Below, piece after piece: positions 28,739-38,522 of a stretch of DNA of 64,000 nucleotides (its first letter is position 1; the number at the start of each line of letters is the position of its first letter). The notes under the pieces are model-generated. The model ran no database searches and had not been told where the DNA came from. It was given only the letters and a program-made list of their open reading frames with translations. Location: NCBI RefSeq assembly GCF_001411805.1, contig NZ_CP007213.1, positions 3,162,001 to 3,226,000 on the forward strand, written 5' to 3'. The stretch is from Burkholderia plantarii. Lineage in GTDB: Bacteria > Pseudomonadota > Gammaproteobacteria > Burkholderiales > Burkholderiaceae. The position numbers and the translations under genes were made by a program.

Positions 28739-29626
28739 ATGAAGAAAATGGACCTGGACGAGCGCGACCTGCGCTCGCTGCGCGTGTTCTGCGCGGCGGC
28801 GCAGGCGAGCGGATTCGCCGCCGCCGAGCGCGCGCTGGCCATGTCCAAGGCATCGATCAGCCGCCACATCAACGAGGTGGAGGCGCGCCTCGGCCTCAAG
28901 CTCTGCGAGCGCGGGCCGGGCGGCTTTCAATTGACCGAGGGCGGCGAGGTGGCGCTGCGCGTCGCCTCCGAGGCGCTGGAGGCGCTCGAGCGCATCAAGC
29001 CCGAGGTGGACGCGGTGCGCGGCGTGCTGTCGGGGCCGCTGCAGCTCGGCATGTCCGAGCACGTGATGACGCATGACGGCTGCCGCGTGCCGCAGGCGCT
29101 CGCCGAATTGCACCGGATCGCGCCGCTGGTGCGGCCGTCGCTGTCGGTGATGACCTATCGCGACCTCAGCGCCGCGCTGGTCGAGCGGCGCGTGCAGGTG
29201 GCGATTCGCGGCGCCTACAAGCGGGTGGGCGGGTTCCGCCACTTCCCGCTGTTCACCGAGACCCATCGCGTGTTCTATCACCCGGCCGCCGCGGGCGAGA
29301 TCCACCTGCACGACGATGCACGCGCGCTGCCGCTCGTCTATCGCGCGCATCCGTTCGTGGAGGACGCGCTGTCGTTGCAGGGTTTCGAGCAGGGGCCGGA
29401 GGTGGTCGGGCTGGAAGCCGTGGCGATGATGGTGGCCACCGGCCATTACGTCGGACTGCTGCCCGAGCATCTGGTGGCGCGGCTCGGGCCGCGTTACGGC
29501 TTCGAGGTACTGCCCGATTCACCGGCCTATTCGGTGTCGTTCTGCGCGATCATCGAGGAAGCGCGGCCCGTCACGCGCAGCGTCGAGGCGTTCCTGAACC
29601 TGCTGCGCGAGGCGCATCCGGGTTGA
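28739..29626 (+). CDS. LysR-family transcriptional regulator of the ureohydrolase/ABC operon
   Basis: The 295-residue product has an N-terminal helix-turn-helix (about residues 8-65, 'AEASGFAAAERALAMSKASIS'-like, recognition 'MSKASISRHINEVEARLG') and an effector domain ending at about 290. It is divergent from the seven-gene operon and is its likely regulator. The start at 28739 was chosen over 28676 because the upstream extension is AT-rich promoter sequence; an ATG at 28748 is equally possible. The inducer is probably the imported guanidino or amino compound, by inference. Confidence 0.85.
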   Translation: MKKMDLDERDLRSLRVFCAAAQASGFAAAERALAMSKASISRHINEVEARLGLKLCERGPGGFQLTEGGEVALRVASEALEALERIKPEVDAVRGVLSGPLQLGMSEHVMTHDGCRVPQALAELHRIAPLVRPSLSVMTYRDLSAALVERRVQVAIRGAYKRVGGFRHFPLFTETHRVFYHPAAAGEIHLHDDARALPLVYRAHPFVEDALSLQGFEQGPEVVGLEAVAMMVATGHYVGLLPEHLVARLGPRYGFEVLPDSPAYSVSFCAIIEEARPVTRSVEAFLNLLREAHPG

Positions 29627-29639
29627 GGCCTCCGCGCGC

Positions 29640-29675
29640 GACCGGCGGGCCGCCGCGACGGACGGCCCGCCGGTC
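29640..29675. terminator. Strong hairpin between convergent LysR and hsp20 genes
   Basis: A 13-bp perfect stem (29640-29652 with 29663-29675, starting GACCGGCGGGCCG) and a 10-base loop lie 14 bp after the LysR stop and 55 bp before the end of the minus-strand small heat-shock gene. It probably ends transcription from both sides; it lacks a T tract. Confidence 0.65.
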
Positions 29676-29729
29676 GTTCGCGGTACCCCGGGATGCCTGC
29701 TACGGGGCGGGCCGCGTGTCGCGAATCGC

Positions 29730-30143
29730 TCAGGCGACCCGGATTTCGATGCGCCGCGGCTGCGCCTCTTCACGACGAGGAATGCTCAGCGTCAGGACGC
29801 CGTCGCGCAGTTGCGCGTCGATGCGCGAGGTGTCGAGATCCTGGCTCAACGTGAACACGCGCGAGAAACGCGGATGACGTATTTCACCGTGTCGCAGACG
29901 CAGCCCGGAAGGCACCGGAATCACCGCCTCCGCCTCGATGCTGAGGCTGCCGTCGGCCACGCGGATATCGAGCTTGTCCCGCGGCACCCCCGGCAGGTCG
30001 GCATACAGCGTGACGCCGTGACTGTCCTCGACCACGTCGACCGCCGGCAAGGTGCGCTCGACATGCTCCGCGCCTTCCGCGCCTTCGTGGTCAACCTGGG
30101 AGGAAGGCGTCCGGCGCGCGATCATTTCACTGTTTGCGCTCAT
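29730..30143 (-). CDS. Small heat-shock protein, Hsp20 family (second gene)
   Basis: The 137-residue protein has an alpha-crystallin domain (about 33-130) with 'LYADLPGVPRDKLDIRVADGSLSIEAEA' and the C-terminal hallmark 'LRDGVLTLSIPRREEAQPRRIEI', including a VLTLS-type strand. Small heat-shock proteins form cytoplasmic oligomers that hold unfolding clients. It lies 35 bp downstream of another hsp20 gene and is probably co-transcribed from the sigma-32 promoter at 30750-30777. The ATG at 30143 follows an AGGAG site and excludes an unrelated in-frame extension. Confidence 0.92.
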   Translation of the reverse strand: MSANSEMIARRTPSSQVDHEGAEGAEHVERTLPAVDVVEDSHGVTLYADLPGVPRDKLDIRVADGSLSIEAEAVIPVPSGLRLRHGEIRHPRFSRVFTLSQDLDTSRIDAQLRDGVLTLSIPRREEAQPRRIEIRVA

Positions 30144-30178
30144 GATGGGCTCCTGTTCGAAGAAAGGTCGTGGAAACG

Positions 30179-30610
30179 TCATTGCACCGTGACGGCCCGC
30201 GGCTTCGACGCCTCGGAACGTCCGATGCTGATCATCAGGCATCCGTTCTCGTAACGCGCGTTGACGCGGTCGGGATCGGCATGCTGCGGCAGCTCGACGA
30301 CGCGCCGGAAGGCGCCCATGAAGCGCTCGCGCGCATACACGCGCGCGCCGGCCTCGCGTTCGGGCGCCTTGCGCTCGCCGCTGATGATGAGTAGCCGCTT
30401 GTCTACCGTGACGTCGATCGAAGACGGTTCGAGGCCGGGTACGAACGCGACGATCTCGACGCTGTCGTCGGTGTCGCCGATGTTGAGAGGGGGGAAGCTC
30501 TCGCTGCGCGTGGCACGCAGGCTGGCGGGAAAGCCCGCCAGCCGGGACATCTGCCGGTGCAGGCGATCGAACTCGCCCAACAGGTCGGTACTGAAGAAGA
30601 AGTCGCTCAT
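30179..30610 (-). CDS. Small heat-shock protein, Hsp20 family (first gene)
   Basis: The 143-residue protein has an alpha-crystallin domain (about 42-140): 'IVAFVPGLEPSSIDVTVDKRLLIISGERK' (29 residues, split here: strand 'IVAFVPGLEP', then 'LLIISGERK') and 'RYENGCLMISIGRSE'. The N-terminus 'MSDFFFSTDLLGEFDRLHRQM' type segment is aromatic, as in IbpA-like proteins. It heads the two-gene hsp20 operon. An AAGGAG ribosome site lies 6 bases before the ATG and can pair with upstream leader sequence, see the separate entry. Confidence 0.93.
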   Translation of the reverse strand: MSDFFFSTDLLGEFDRLHRQMSRLAGFPASLRATRSESFPPLNIGDTDDSVEIVAFVPGLEPSSIDVTVDKRLLIISGERKAPEREAGARVYARERFMGAFRRVVELPQHADPDRVNARYENGCLMISIGRSEASKPRAVTVQ

Positions 30611-30613
30611 GAT

Positions 30614-30659
30614 TGGCTCCTTGAAAATCGGGGCGCTTCACGAACGGCGAATGGAACCA
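30614..30659 (-). promoter_or_regulatory. Leader stem pairing with the hsp20 ribosome site (possible RNA thermometer)
   Basis: In the transcript, UGGUUCC (30659-30653) can pair with GGAGCCA (30620-30614), seven base pairs including one G-U. The second arm contains most of the AAGGAG ribosome site of the first hsp20 gene. Closing the stem would hide the site, as in RNA thermometers of small heat-shock genes. The complementarity is seen; thermosensing is inferred. Confidence 0.45.
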
Positions 30660-30749
30660 CGCGCTCCAGTTCGTCCGTTCGTGGGGAAACCCCATCAACA
30701 AACAAATCGAAACACGCAGCGCGAATCGCGACTGCCTGAGCGATGCTAA

Positions 30750-30777
30750 AAATAGCGCAACGAATGAAAATTTCAAG
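30750..30777 (-). promoter_or_regulatory. Sigma-32 (RpoH) heat-shock promoter of the hsp20 operon
   Basis: On the minus strand CTTGAAA (30777-30771) is a perfect -35 match to the sigma-32 consensus, followed after 13 bases by CGCTATTT (30757-30750), which matches CCCCATnT at all but two fixed positions. It lies about 140 bp before the first hsp20 start, so the transcript has a leader of about 130 nt. Confidence 0.82.
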
Positions 30778-30780
30778 GGC

Positions 30781-31207
30781 CGGCGTGCTGCCCGCGAAGC
30801 GTTTTTTTTCGCCTCCCTCGACCCTCGCGTCCGGCCGGGGGGAGCACGCCTGCGGCATCGGACACCGCGCCCGACCGCGGGGGTGCGTCGTGTCAGCCGC
30901 ATGGGGCAACGCGATACATTCCGTTACATTCCGGCCGGCCGCCGACCTCTTGAACCACGAACGGGCCGCCTTCATCTCGAGTGCCGCCAGATCCATGCAC
31001 GGCCACACACACGCGGCTGCCCACCCGCGGCTGCCCATCGACGCAGCTGGCCGTCCCGCTCCCGCAACCGTTCGCGGGCGCGGCGCATCGCCGGGCCCGC
31101 GACGACACCGTGCGTCCGGCAGCGTCGCCGCCGGCTGCCGGTCGTGCCGGATATCGGCGCTCTTCACCACAAACAACAGGAATCCCAACGAATAGCAGGA
31201 GCCCGTC
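30781..31207. other. Gene-free stretch between the heat-shock promoter and otsA
   Basis: About 430 bp with no supported gene. The last 30 bp (ACAACAGGAATCCCAACG to the AGGAG site before 31208) form the otsA leader. A run of seven T at 30804-30810 and a G-rich block at 30836-30842 stand out, but no hairpin terminator or promoter pair could be assigned firmly. Confidence 0.5.
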
Positions 31208-32626
<1,419 letters not shown>

Positions 32627-32648
32627 TTCCGCGGTGCCGACGGCGGCA

Positions 32649-32666
32649 CGCGGGCCTCCGCCCGCG
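32649..32666. terminator. Hairpin between convergent otsA and GntR genes
   Basis: A 7-bp stem CGCGGGC / GCCCGCG with loop CTCC lies 22 bp after the otsA stop and 29 bp before the end of the minus-strand GntR gene. It has no T tract; it is a plausible bidirectional terminator. Confidence 0.5.
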
Positions 32667-32695
32667 GAGCACCGCGCCGCGTTTCCCGGCGTTTC

Positions 32696-33406
32696 CTAGT
32701 CGGCCGCCCGACTCTGCGCGGCCATCTCTCCTTCCGTCCAGCGTCCCTCGGAAGCCCGAAGATGCGTGCGCATCGCCGTTTGCGCGGCGATCGGATCGCC
32801 CGCCTGCAGCGCCCGCAGGATCTCCTCGTGCTCGCGCGCGGCGGCGGTCCAGGTCAGCGGGTTTTCAACATGCCCCCGCAGCGCGGCCGCGATCGGATCG
32901 TGGCGGCTGTCGAACAGTTCGGCGACGAAGCGGCTCAGCACGGCGTTGCCGGCGGCCTCCGCGATCAGCATATGGAACTGCCGGTCCGCCTCGAGCGGTG
33001 ACTTGCCGGCGGCGGCCAGCCGATGCATCCGCTCGATCGAGCGACGCAGGCGGTCCGCCGTCGCCGCCGTCATGCGCGCGGCGGCCAGCACCGCGACGCT
33101 GCCCTCGATGGCCGCGCGCGCCTGCATCAGTTCCGACGGGCTGTCGCCCAGCGACGCGACGGCGGCTTCGTCGCCGACGCCCGCCTCGCGCACATACACC
33201 CCCGACCCGACCCGGATCTCCACGTTGCCGCCGATCTCGAGCGCGATCAGCGCCTCGCGCAGGGACGGACGCGAGACGCCGAGCTTCACCGCCAGTTCGC
33301 GCTCCGGCGGCAGGCGCTCGCCGGGCGGGAAATCGCCCTGGCGAATCAGCGTCAGGATCTGGGCGGCGATGGATTGGTAAAGCCGCTTGGGCTCGGTTGC
33401 TTTCAT
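32696..33406 (-). CDS. GntR-family (FadR/FCD) repressor of the sugar operon
   Basis: The 236-residue protein has a GntR winged helix (about residues 8-72, 'LPPERELAVKLGVSRPSLREALIALE') and an FCD effector domain (about 90-215) with likely metal-binding histidines ('DRQFHMLIAEAAGN', 'REHEEILRAL'). FCD proteins of this type bind sugar acids. It is divergent from the sugar ABC/dehydrogenase operon and TGGTC-type sites lie between them. The ATG at 33406 is chosen because the helix-turn-helix then begins near residue 8; the 23-residue longer form has no added domain. Confidence 0.9.
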   Translation of the reverse strand: MKATEPKRLYQSIAAQILTLIRQGDFPPGERLPPERELAVKLGVSRPSLREALIALEIGGNVEIRVGSGVYVREAGVGDEAAVASLGDSPSELMQARAAIEGSVAVLAAARMTAATADRLRRSIERMHRLAAAGKSPLEADRQFHMLIAEAAGNAVLSRFVAELFDSRHDPIAAALRGHVENPLTWTAAAREHEEILRALQAGDPIAAQTAMRTHLRASEGRWTEGEMAAQSRAAD

Positions 33407-33521
33407 GTTGAGGGGTCGGCGAGCGGAGGACACCACGCGGGACGCGCGGCCGGGCAAGTCTAGCATGCCGCGCAAGTCGCTACTGACGGGCCTTTCCGCC
33501 CGGCATAAGGGTTTCTCCCAT

Positions 33522-33603
33522 TGGTCAGGCCCATCATAAATATTAGCACTGGCTTGACCAAACTACCCCGATACGGTCTAATCTGCCGCAATTGGACTGA
33601 CCA
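33522..33603. promoter_or_regulatory. Cluster of TGGTC-type GntR operators upstream of the sugar operon
   Basis: FadR-subfamily regulators favour TGGTCnGACCA-like sites. Three occur here: TGGACTGACCA (33593-33603, one mismatch), TGGTCAGGCCC (33522-33532, two mismatches) and, reversed, TTGACCAA (33554-33561). The left and middle half-sites also form a TTGGTCA/TGACCAA dyad around an AT-rich core likely to hold the promoters. Binding by the adjacent GntR protein is inferred. Confidence 0.6.
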
Positions 33604-33639
33604 GCGCGAAGCCAGGCCGGCCACCTTGAAGGAGACACG

Positions 33640-35190
33640 ATGAGCATTCCCAGCAGCCTGCCCGGCTCGGCGGCGGCCCCCGCCAGGCCCCCGACGGGGG
33701 AGATTCTTGGCCTGGAAGGCATCGGCAAGCGCTTCCCCGGCGTGGTGGCGCTCGACGGCATCACGTTCGGCGTGCGCTGCGGCGAGGTGCATGCCGTCTG
33801 CGGCGAGAACGGGGCGGGCAAGTCGACGCTGATGAAAATCATCAGCGGCCAGTACCGCCCGGACAGCGGCGTGATCCGCTACCGCGGCGAGCCGGTGCAG
33901 TTCGGCTCGAGTTCGGCGGCGCAGGCGGCCGGCATCGCGATCATTCACCAGGAACTGAATCTGGTGCCGCACCTGAGCGTGGCGGAGAACCTGTACCTGG
34001 GCCGCGAGCCCAAGCGCGGCCCGTTCGTCGACACGCGCCGGCTCAAGGCCGACGCCGCCCGCTGCCTCGCGCGGATCGGCCTGAAGGTGCCGCCGTCGAC
34101 GCTGGTCGGGACGCTGTCGATCGCGCAGCAGCAGATGGTCGAGATCGCGAAGGCGCTCTCGCTCGATGCCCGGCTGCTCATCATGGACGAGCCGACGTCG
34201 TCGCTGACCGAATCGGAAACCGCCCAGCTGTTCCGCATCATCAGGGAACTGCGCGCCGAGGGCGTGGCGATGCTCTACATCTCGCACCGGCTCGATGAAA
34301 TGGCGCACATCGTCGATCGCGTGACGGTGCTGCGCGACGGCCGCCACATCTCGACCGACGACTTCGCGGCCCTCGGCGTCAACGACATCGTGGCGCGCAT
34401 GGTCGGCCGCTCGCTCGACGAGGCCTATCCGGCGCGCGAGTCGGTGCCCACCGGCGAGGTGCTGCTGAGCGTGCGGGACCTGCATCGCGACGGCGTGTTC
34501 GGCCCGGTGTCGTTCGACCTGCGCCGCGGCGAGATTCTCGGCTTCGCCGGGCTGATGGGCGCGGGCCGCACCGAGGTGGCGCGCGCGATCTTCGGCGCCG
34601 ACCGGCTCGACGGCGGCACGATCGCGCTGCACGGCGAGCCGGTGAGGATCCGCTCGCCCCGCGAAGCGATCCGGCATGGCCTCGCCTACCTGTCGGAGGA
34701 CCGCAAGAAGGAGGGCCTCGCGCTGACGATGCCGGTGGCCGCCAATCTCACGCTCACCAACGTGCGGGCGATCTCGACGCGCGCCGGCTTCCTGCGGTTC
34801 CGCGAGGAGCAGCGCGTCGCGCAGCGCTACGTGAAGGACCTGGCGATCCGCACGCCTTCGGTCGACCAGATCGTGCGCAACCTGTCGGGCGGCAACCAGC
34901 AGAAGGTCGTGATCGGCAAGTGGCTCTATCGCGGCTCGCGGATCCTGTTTTTCGACGAGCCCACGCGCGGGATCGACGTCGGCGCGAAGTTCGCCATCTA
35001 CGGCCTGATGGACCGGCTCGCCGCGCAAGGCGTGGGCGTCGTGCTGATCAGCTCGGAGTTGCCCGAGCTGCTCGGGATGACCGACCGCATCGCCGTCTTT
35101 CACGAGGGCCGCGTGACGGCGGTGCTCGACACGCCGCACACCAGCCAGGAGGAAATCATGCACTACGCTTCGGGGCGCACCCATGCTTGA
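33640..35190 (+). CDS. Sugar ABC transporter ATP-binding protein (RbsA/MglA type)
   Basis: The 516-residue protein has two fused ATPase domains. The first (about 20-250) has Walker A 'GENGAGKSTL', signature 'LSIAQQQMVEIAKAL' and Walker B 'LLIMDEPTSSL'. The second (about 265-500) has the degenerate Walker A 'GLMGAGRTEV' typical of this class, signature 'LSGGNQQKVVIGKWL' and 'ILFFDEPTRGIDVG'. It energises monosaccharide import with the permease and binding protein encoded next. It is the first gene of the operon; the permease start overlaps its end by 8 bp. Confidence 0.93.
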   Translation: MSIPSSLPGSAAAPARPPTGEILGLEGIGKRFPGVVALDGITFGVRCGEVHAVCGENGAGKSTLMKIISGQYRPDSGVIRYRGEPVQFGSSSAAQAAGIAIIHQELNLVPHLSVAENLYLGREPKRGPFVDTRRLKADAARCLARIGLKVPPSTLVGTLSIAQQQMVEIAKALSLDARLLIMDEPTSSLTESETAQLFRIIRELRAEGVAMLYISHRLDEMAHIVDRVTVLRDGRHISTDDFAALGVNDIVARMVGRSLDEAYPARESVPTGEVLLSVRDLHRDGVFGPVSFDLRRGEILGFAGLMGAGRTEVARAIFGADRLDGGTIALHGEPVRIRSPREAIRHGLAYLSEDRKKEGLALTMPVAANLTLTNVRAISTRAGFLRFREEQRVAQRYVKDLAIRTPSVDQIVRNLSGGNQQKVVIGKWLYRGSRILFFDEPTRGIDVGAKFAIYGLMDRLAAQGVGVVLISSELPELLGMTDRIAVFHEGRVTAVLDTPHTSQEEIMHYASGRTHA

Positions 35191-36214
35191 CATCACATCC
35201 GATCCGACCCACGTCGCCAGGCAGGCCGCCCATCAGCGGCGCCGCGACCTCATCCAGAAGTTCGCGGCGCTGGGCAGCCTGGTCGCGCTCGTGATCGCGT
35301 TTTCGCTCGCCAGTCCGGCGTTCTTCTCGGTCGACAACCTGATGACCGTCTGCCTGCAGGTGACCTCGATCGCCTATCTCGGGGTCGCGGCCACCTGCGT
35401 GATCATCGCCGGCGGCATCGACCTGTCGGTCGGGTCGGTGCTGGCGCTGGCCGGCGTCTCGGCCGCGCTGCTCGCCAAGTCCGGCGTGCCGGTGCCGGCC
35501 GCGATGCTGTGCGGGATCCTGGTGGGCGCGCTGTGCGGCATCGTCAACGGCATCTGCGTGACGCGCATGGGCCTGCCGCCCTTCATCGCCACGCTCGGCA
35601 TGATGCTGGTGGCGCGCGGCCTCGCGCTGCAGATCACCGGCGCGCGCCCCGTCTCGGATCTCGGCGACGCGTTCGGCACGCTTGGCAACGGCGCCCTGTT
35701 TCGCATCTCGCGAATCGGCCCCGACGGGTTTCCCGACGTCACCTTCCCCGGCATTCCCTATCCGGTGGTCGTGATGATCGTGCTATTCGTGGGCGTGTCC
35801 GTGCTGCTGTCGAAGACCTCGCTCGGGCGCCACATCTACGCGGTCGGCTCGAACGCGGAGGCGGCGCGGCTGTCCGGCGTCGACGTGCGCGGCGTGACGC
35901 TGTTCACCTACGTGCTCTCCGGCGCGATGGCCGGCGTGACGGGCTGCATCCTGATGTCGCGTCTCGTGACCGGGCAGCCCAACGAAGGCGTCATGTACGA
36001 ACTCGACGCGATCGCCAGCTCGGTGATCGGCGGCACCTCGCTGATGGGCGGCGTCGGCACGATCTCGGGCACCGCGATCGGATCGTTCGTGATCGGCGTG
36101 CTGCGCAACGGCCTGAACATGAACGGCGTGTCGAGCTTCATCCAGCAGATCATCATCGGCGTCGTGATCCTGGGCACGGTCTGGATCGACCAGTTGCGCA
36201 ACCGGAAGCGGTAA
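35183..36214 (+). CDS. Sugar ABC transporter permease (RbsC type)
   Basis: The 343-residue membrane protein has about nine to ten helices. The family-typical 'CVIIAGGIDLSVGSVLALAGV' (about 72-92), 'VTRMGLPPFIATLGMM' and 'ALDAIASSVIGGTSLMGGVGTISGT'-like (here 'ELDAIASSVIGGTSLMGG') segments are present. It forms the homodimeric channel of the importer. Its ATG overlaps the ATPase gene by 8 bp. Confidence 0.92.
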   Translation: MLDITSDPTHVARQAAHQRRRDLIQKFAALGSLVALVIAFSLASPAFFSVDNLMTVCLQVTSIAYLGVAATCVIIAGGIDLSVGSVLALAGVSAALLAKSGVPVPAAMLCGILVGALCGIVNGICVTRMGLPPFIATLGMMLVARGLALQITGARPVSDLGDAFGTLGNGALFRISRIGPDGFPDVTFPGIPYPVVVMIVLFVGVSVLLSKTSLGRHIYAVGSNAEAARLSGVDVRGVTLFTYVLSGAMAGVTGCILMSRLVTGQPNEGVMYELDAIASSVIGGTSLMGGVGTISGTAIGSFVIGVLRNGLNMNGVSSFIQQIIIGVVILGTVWIDQLRNRKR

Positions 36215-36283
36215 TCCCGCGAGGCGCATTTCCCGAAGTGCATTTCCCACAGGCAGTCCAATAACACGAGACAGGAGCGAGAC

Positions 36284-37231
36284 ATGCGGAAACTTTCCCT
36301 GCTGGCGGTAGCGGCGATGGCGTGCGCGGCATTCAGTACCGGCGCGGTGGCGGCGGGCGGCGAGATCGCCGTGATCGTCAAGACGGTCAATTCGAACTAC
36401 TGGCAAAACGTGCAGAAGGGCGCGAAGGCGGCGCTCGACGGCGCGCCGGGCTACACGATGACGTTCCAGGGGCCGGCGGCCGAATCGAACATCGCCGACG
36501 AGGTGAACATGGTGGAAAACGCCGTCAACCGGCATGTGGCCGGCATCGTGCTGGCCGCGTCCGATCCCGACGCGCTGGTGCCCGCCATCAAGAAGGCATG
36601 GGAAGCGCATATCCCGGTGGTGCTGATCGATTCGCCGGTCTCGGCGTCGGGCAAGCCGTACTACCAGTCGTTCCTGTCGACCGACAACGAGAAGGCCGGC
36701 GAACTGTGCGCCAAGGCGCTGATCGACCGCGTGGGCCAGACCGGCAAGATCGCCGTCATGTCCTACGTGCCCGGCGCCGGCTCGGAAGTGGGCCGCGTGG
36801 GCGGCTTCCGCAAATACATCGCGGCGCACTCGAAGCTGCAGATCGTCGGCCCGTACTACTCGCAGTCGCAAATGGCGACGGCACTGAACCAGACGACCGA
36901 CGTGCTGTCGGCGAACGCCGACCTGAAGGGCATATTCGGCGCGAACGAGCCGACCGCGGTGGGCATGGGCCGCGCGCTCAAGCAGGCCGGCAAGGCGGGC
37001 AAGATCATCGCCATCGGCTTCGACGGCAACGAGGACCTGCAGGGCTTCGTGCGCGACGGCACGCTCCAGGCGATCGCCGTGCAGGGCTCGTGGCAGATGG
37101 GCAACCGGGGCATCCAGACCGTCGTCGGCGTCATCGAACGCAAGCCGGTGGCGAAGTTCGTCGATACCGGAGTCGTCATGATCGACAAGCAGAACCTCGA
37201 TTCGAAGGAAGCGAAAGACGTCCTCTATTGA
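36284..37231 (+). CDS. Periplasmic sugar-binding protein (RbsB type)
   Basis: The 315-residue protein has a Sec signal (residues 1-23, ending 'STGAVAAGG') and a type I periplasmic-binding fold: 'EIAVIVKTVNSNYWQNVQKGAKAAL', 'GIVLAASDPDALVPAI', 'GRVGGFRKYIA' and 'IIAIGFDGNEDLQGFVRDG'. It delivers the sugar to the RbsA/RbsC-type importer. A GGAGCG ribosome site precedes the ATG. Enzymes encoded downstream suggest the ligand is an L-galactose-like hexose or a related sugar; the protein itself does not reveal it. Confidence 0.92.
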   Translation: MRKLSLLAVAAMACAAFSTGAVAAGGEIAVIVKTVNSNYWQNVQKGAKAALDGAPGYTMTFQGPAAESNIADEVNMVENAVNRHVAGIVLAASDPDALVPAIKKAWEAHIPVVLIDSPVSASGKPYYQSFLSTDNEKAGELCAKALIDRVGQTGKIAVMSYVPGAGSEVGRVGGFRKYIAAHSKLQIVGPYYSQSQMATALNQTTDVLSANADLKGIFGANEPTAVGMGRALKQAGKAGKIIAIGFDGNEDLQGFVRDGTLQAIAVQGSWQMGNRGIQTVVGVIERKPVAKFVDTGVVMIDKQNLDSKEAKDVLY

Positions 37232-37284
37232 GGCCGCGCCCGCCGCCCCGCTCAACGCCGGTTCGTCATTTTCCCGCCCGCATC

Positions 37285-38301
37285 ATGAACGCTCACGATA
37301 TCCGCGCCCTGCCCCGCAACGGACTGCCGCTGACGGTCCTCGGCCTCGGCTGCTCGCAGCTGGGCGGCCTCTACGAGGCCATGCCGGACACCGAGGCCGA
37401 GGCGCTGATGGATGCGGCCTGGGCCGCCGGCCTGCGCTACTTCGATTCCGCGCCGTTCTACGGCTACACGCTGTCGGAGCACCGCGCGGGGCGCGCGCTC
37501 GCGGCACGCCCGCGCGACGCGTTCATCTTGAGCACCAAGGTGGGCCGCCTGATGCGGCCGGACCCGGGCGTGCGGCCCGGCGACGACGGCTGGGCCGCGC
37601 CGCTGCCGTTCCGCCCCGTCTTCGACTACAGCTACGACGGCATCCTGCGCTCCCACGACGACAGCCGGCAGCGGCTCGGCCTGGCGAGGATCGACGTGCT
37701 GTACGTCCACGACATCGGCCGCATGACGCACGGCGAGCGCCACGCGCACCACTGGCACAGCCTGACCAAGGGCGGCGGATTCCGTGCGCTCGAGGCGCTG
37801 CGCGCGGCCGGCGAGATCGGCGCCGTCGGCCTCGGCGTCAACGAGTGGGAAGTGGCCGCCGACGCCCTGGACGAGACGGCGCTCGACGTGATCCTGCTGG
37901 CCGGCCGCTACACGCTGCTCGAACAGACGGCGCTCGCGCCGCTGCTCGACCGCTGCGTTCGGACGCGCACGGGCCTCGTCGTCGGCGGCGTGTTCAACTC
38001 CGGCGTGCTCGCCGGCAACGGCAAATTCAACTATGCCGACGCGCCCGCCGACGTCGTCGACAAAGTGGCGCGGCTCGCGGCCGCCTGCGAGCGCTTCGCG
38101 GTCCCGCTGCCGGCCGCGGCGCTGCAGTTCCCGTTCGCGCATCCGGCGGTGGTGTCGTGCGTGACCGGCGCGCGCAGCGTGGCGCAGTTGCAGCAGAACA
38201 TCGCCTGGCTCGAACGCGACATTCCCGACGCACTGTGGGACGCGCTCCGGCGCGAGGCGCTGATCGACGATGCCGCGCCGGTGCCGCGGAGCGCGACATG
38301 A
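37285..38301 (+). CDS. Aldo/keto reductase, L-fucose/L-galactose (D-threo-aldose) 1-dehydrogenase type
   Basis: The 338-residue enzyme has the aldo/keto reductase tetrad: Asp54 and Tyr59 in 'FDSAPFYGY', Lys85 in 'ILSTKVGR' and His141 in 'LYVHDIGR'. The N-terminal 'LGLGCSQLGGLY' and the insert 'PFRPVFDYSYDGILRS' are typical of the AKR branch that oxidises L-fucose, L-galactose and related aldoses to 1,5- or 1,4-lactones with NAD(P)+. It starts 53 bp after the binding-protein gene and its stop overlaps the next small ORF by 4 bp (ATGA). It is proposed to do the first catabolic step on the imported sugar. Confidence 0.88.
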   Translation: MNAHDIRALPRNGLPLTVLGLGCSQLGGLYEAMPDTEAEALMDAAWAAGLRYFDSAPFYGYTLSEHRAGRALAARPRDAFILSTKVGRLMRPDPGVRPGDDGWAAPLPFRPVFDYSYDGILRSHDDSRQRLGLARIDVLYVHDIGRMTHGERHAHHWHSLTKGGGFRALEALRAAGEIGAVGLGVNEWEVAADALDETALDVILLAGRYTLLEQTALAPLLDRCVRTRTGLVVGGVFNSGVLAGNGKFNYADAPADVVDKVARLAAACERFAVPLPAAALQFPFAHPAVVSCVTGARSVAQLQQNIAWLERDIPDALWDALRREALIDDAAPVPRSAT

Positions 38302-38522
38302 TGCCGGGCGTCGACGCTCACCGCCACGATCGGCGGAAGCTGGCCGACCGCCGCAACGGCTGCGCCGACGGGCCGGCCGCCTGCGAGAAACACGGCGGGC
38401 GTGCCTTCGGCCACGATGCCGCTCTCGACCGGACCGGCGCGGCGGCCGGGCGTGTCGTTTCCACGGGACCGGTCCGTCGGGCCGGTCCATTCGATTTCAA
38501 TGAAAGGAGCTTCCATGCTTAG
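38298..38522 (+). pseudogene. Coupled 74-codon ORF, possible remnant of a sugar lactonase (amidohydrolase)
   Basis: An ATG coupled by ATGA overlap to the aldo/keto reductase gene opens a 74-codon frame that begins MMPGVDAHRH. COG3618 sugar lactonases characteristically begin with a short '(I/V)DAHQH' segment that carries metal ligands, and a lactonase is the enzyme expected at this pathway step. After these ten residues the frame turns into Arg/Gly-rich sequence with no domain, in any of the three frames, and it runs 8 bp into the alcohol dehydrogenase gene. It is either the stub of a deleted gene or a chance resemblance. Confidence 0.3.
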
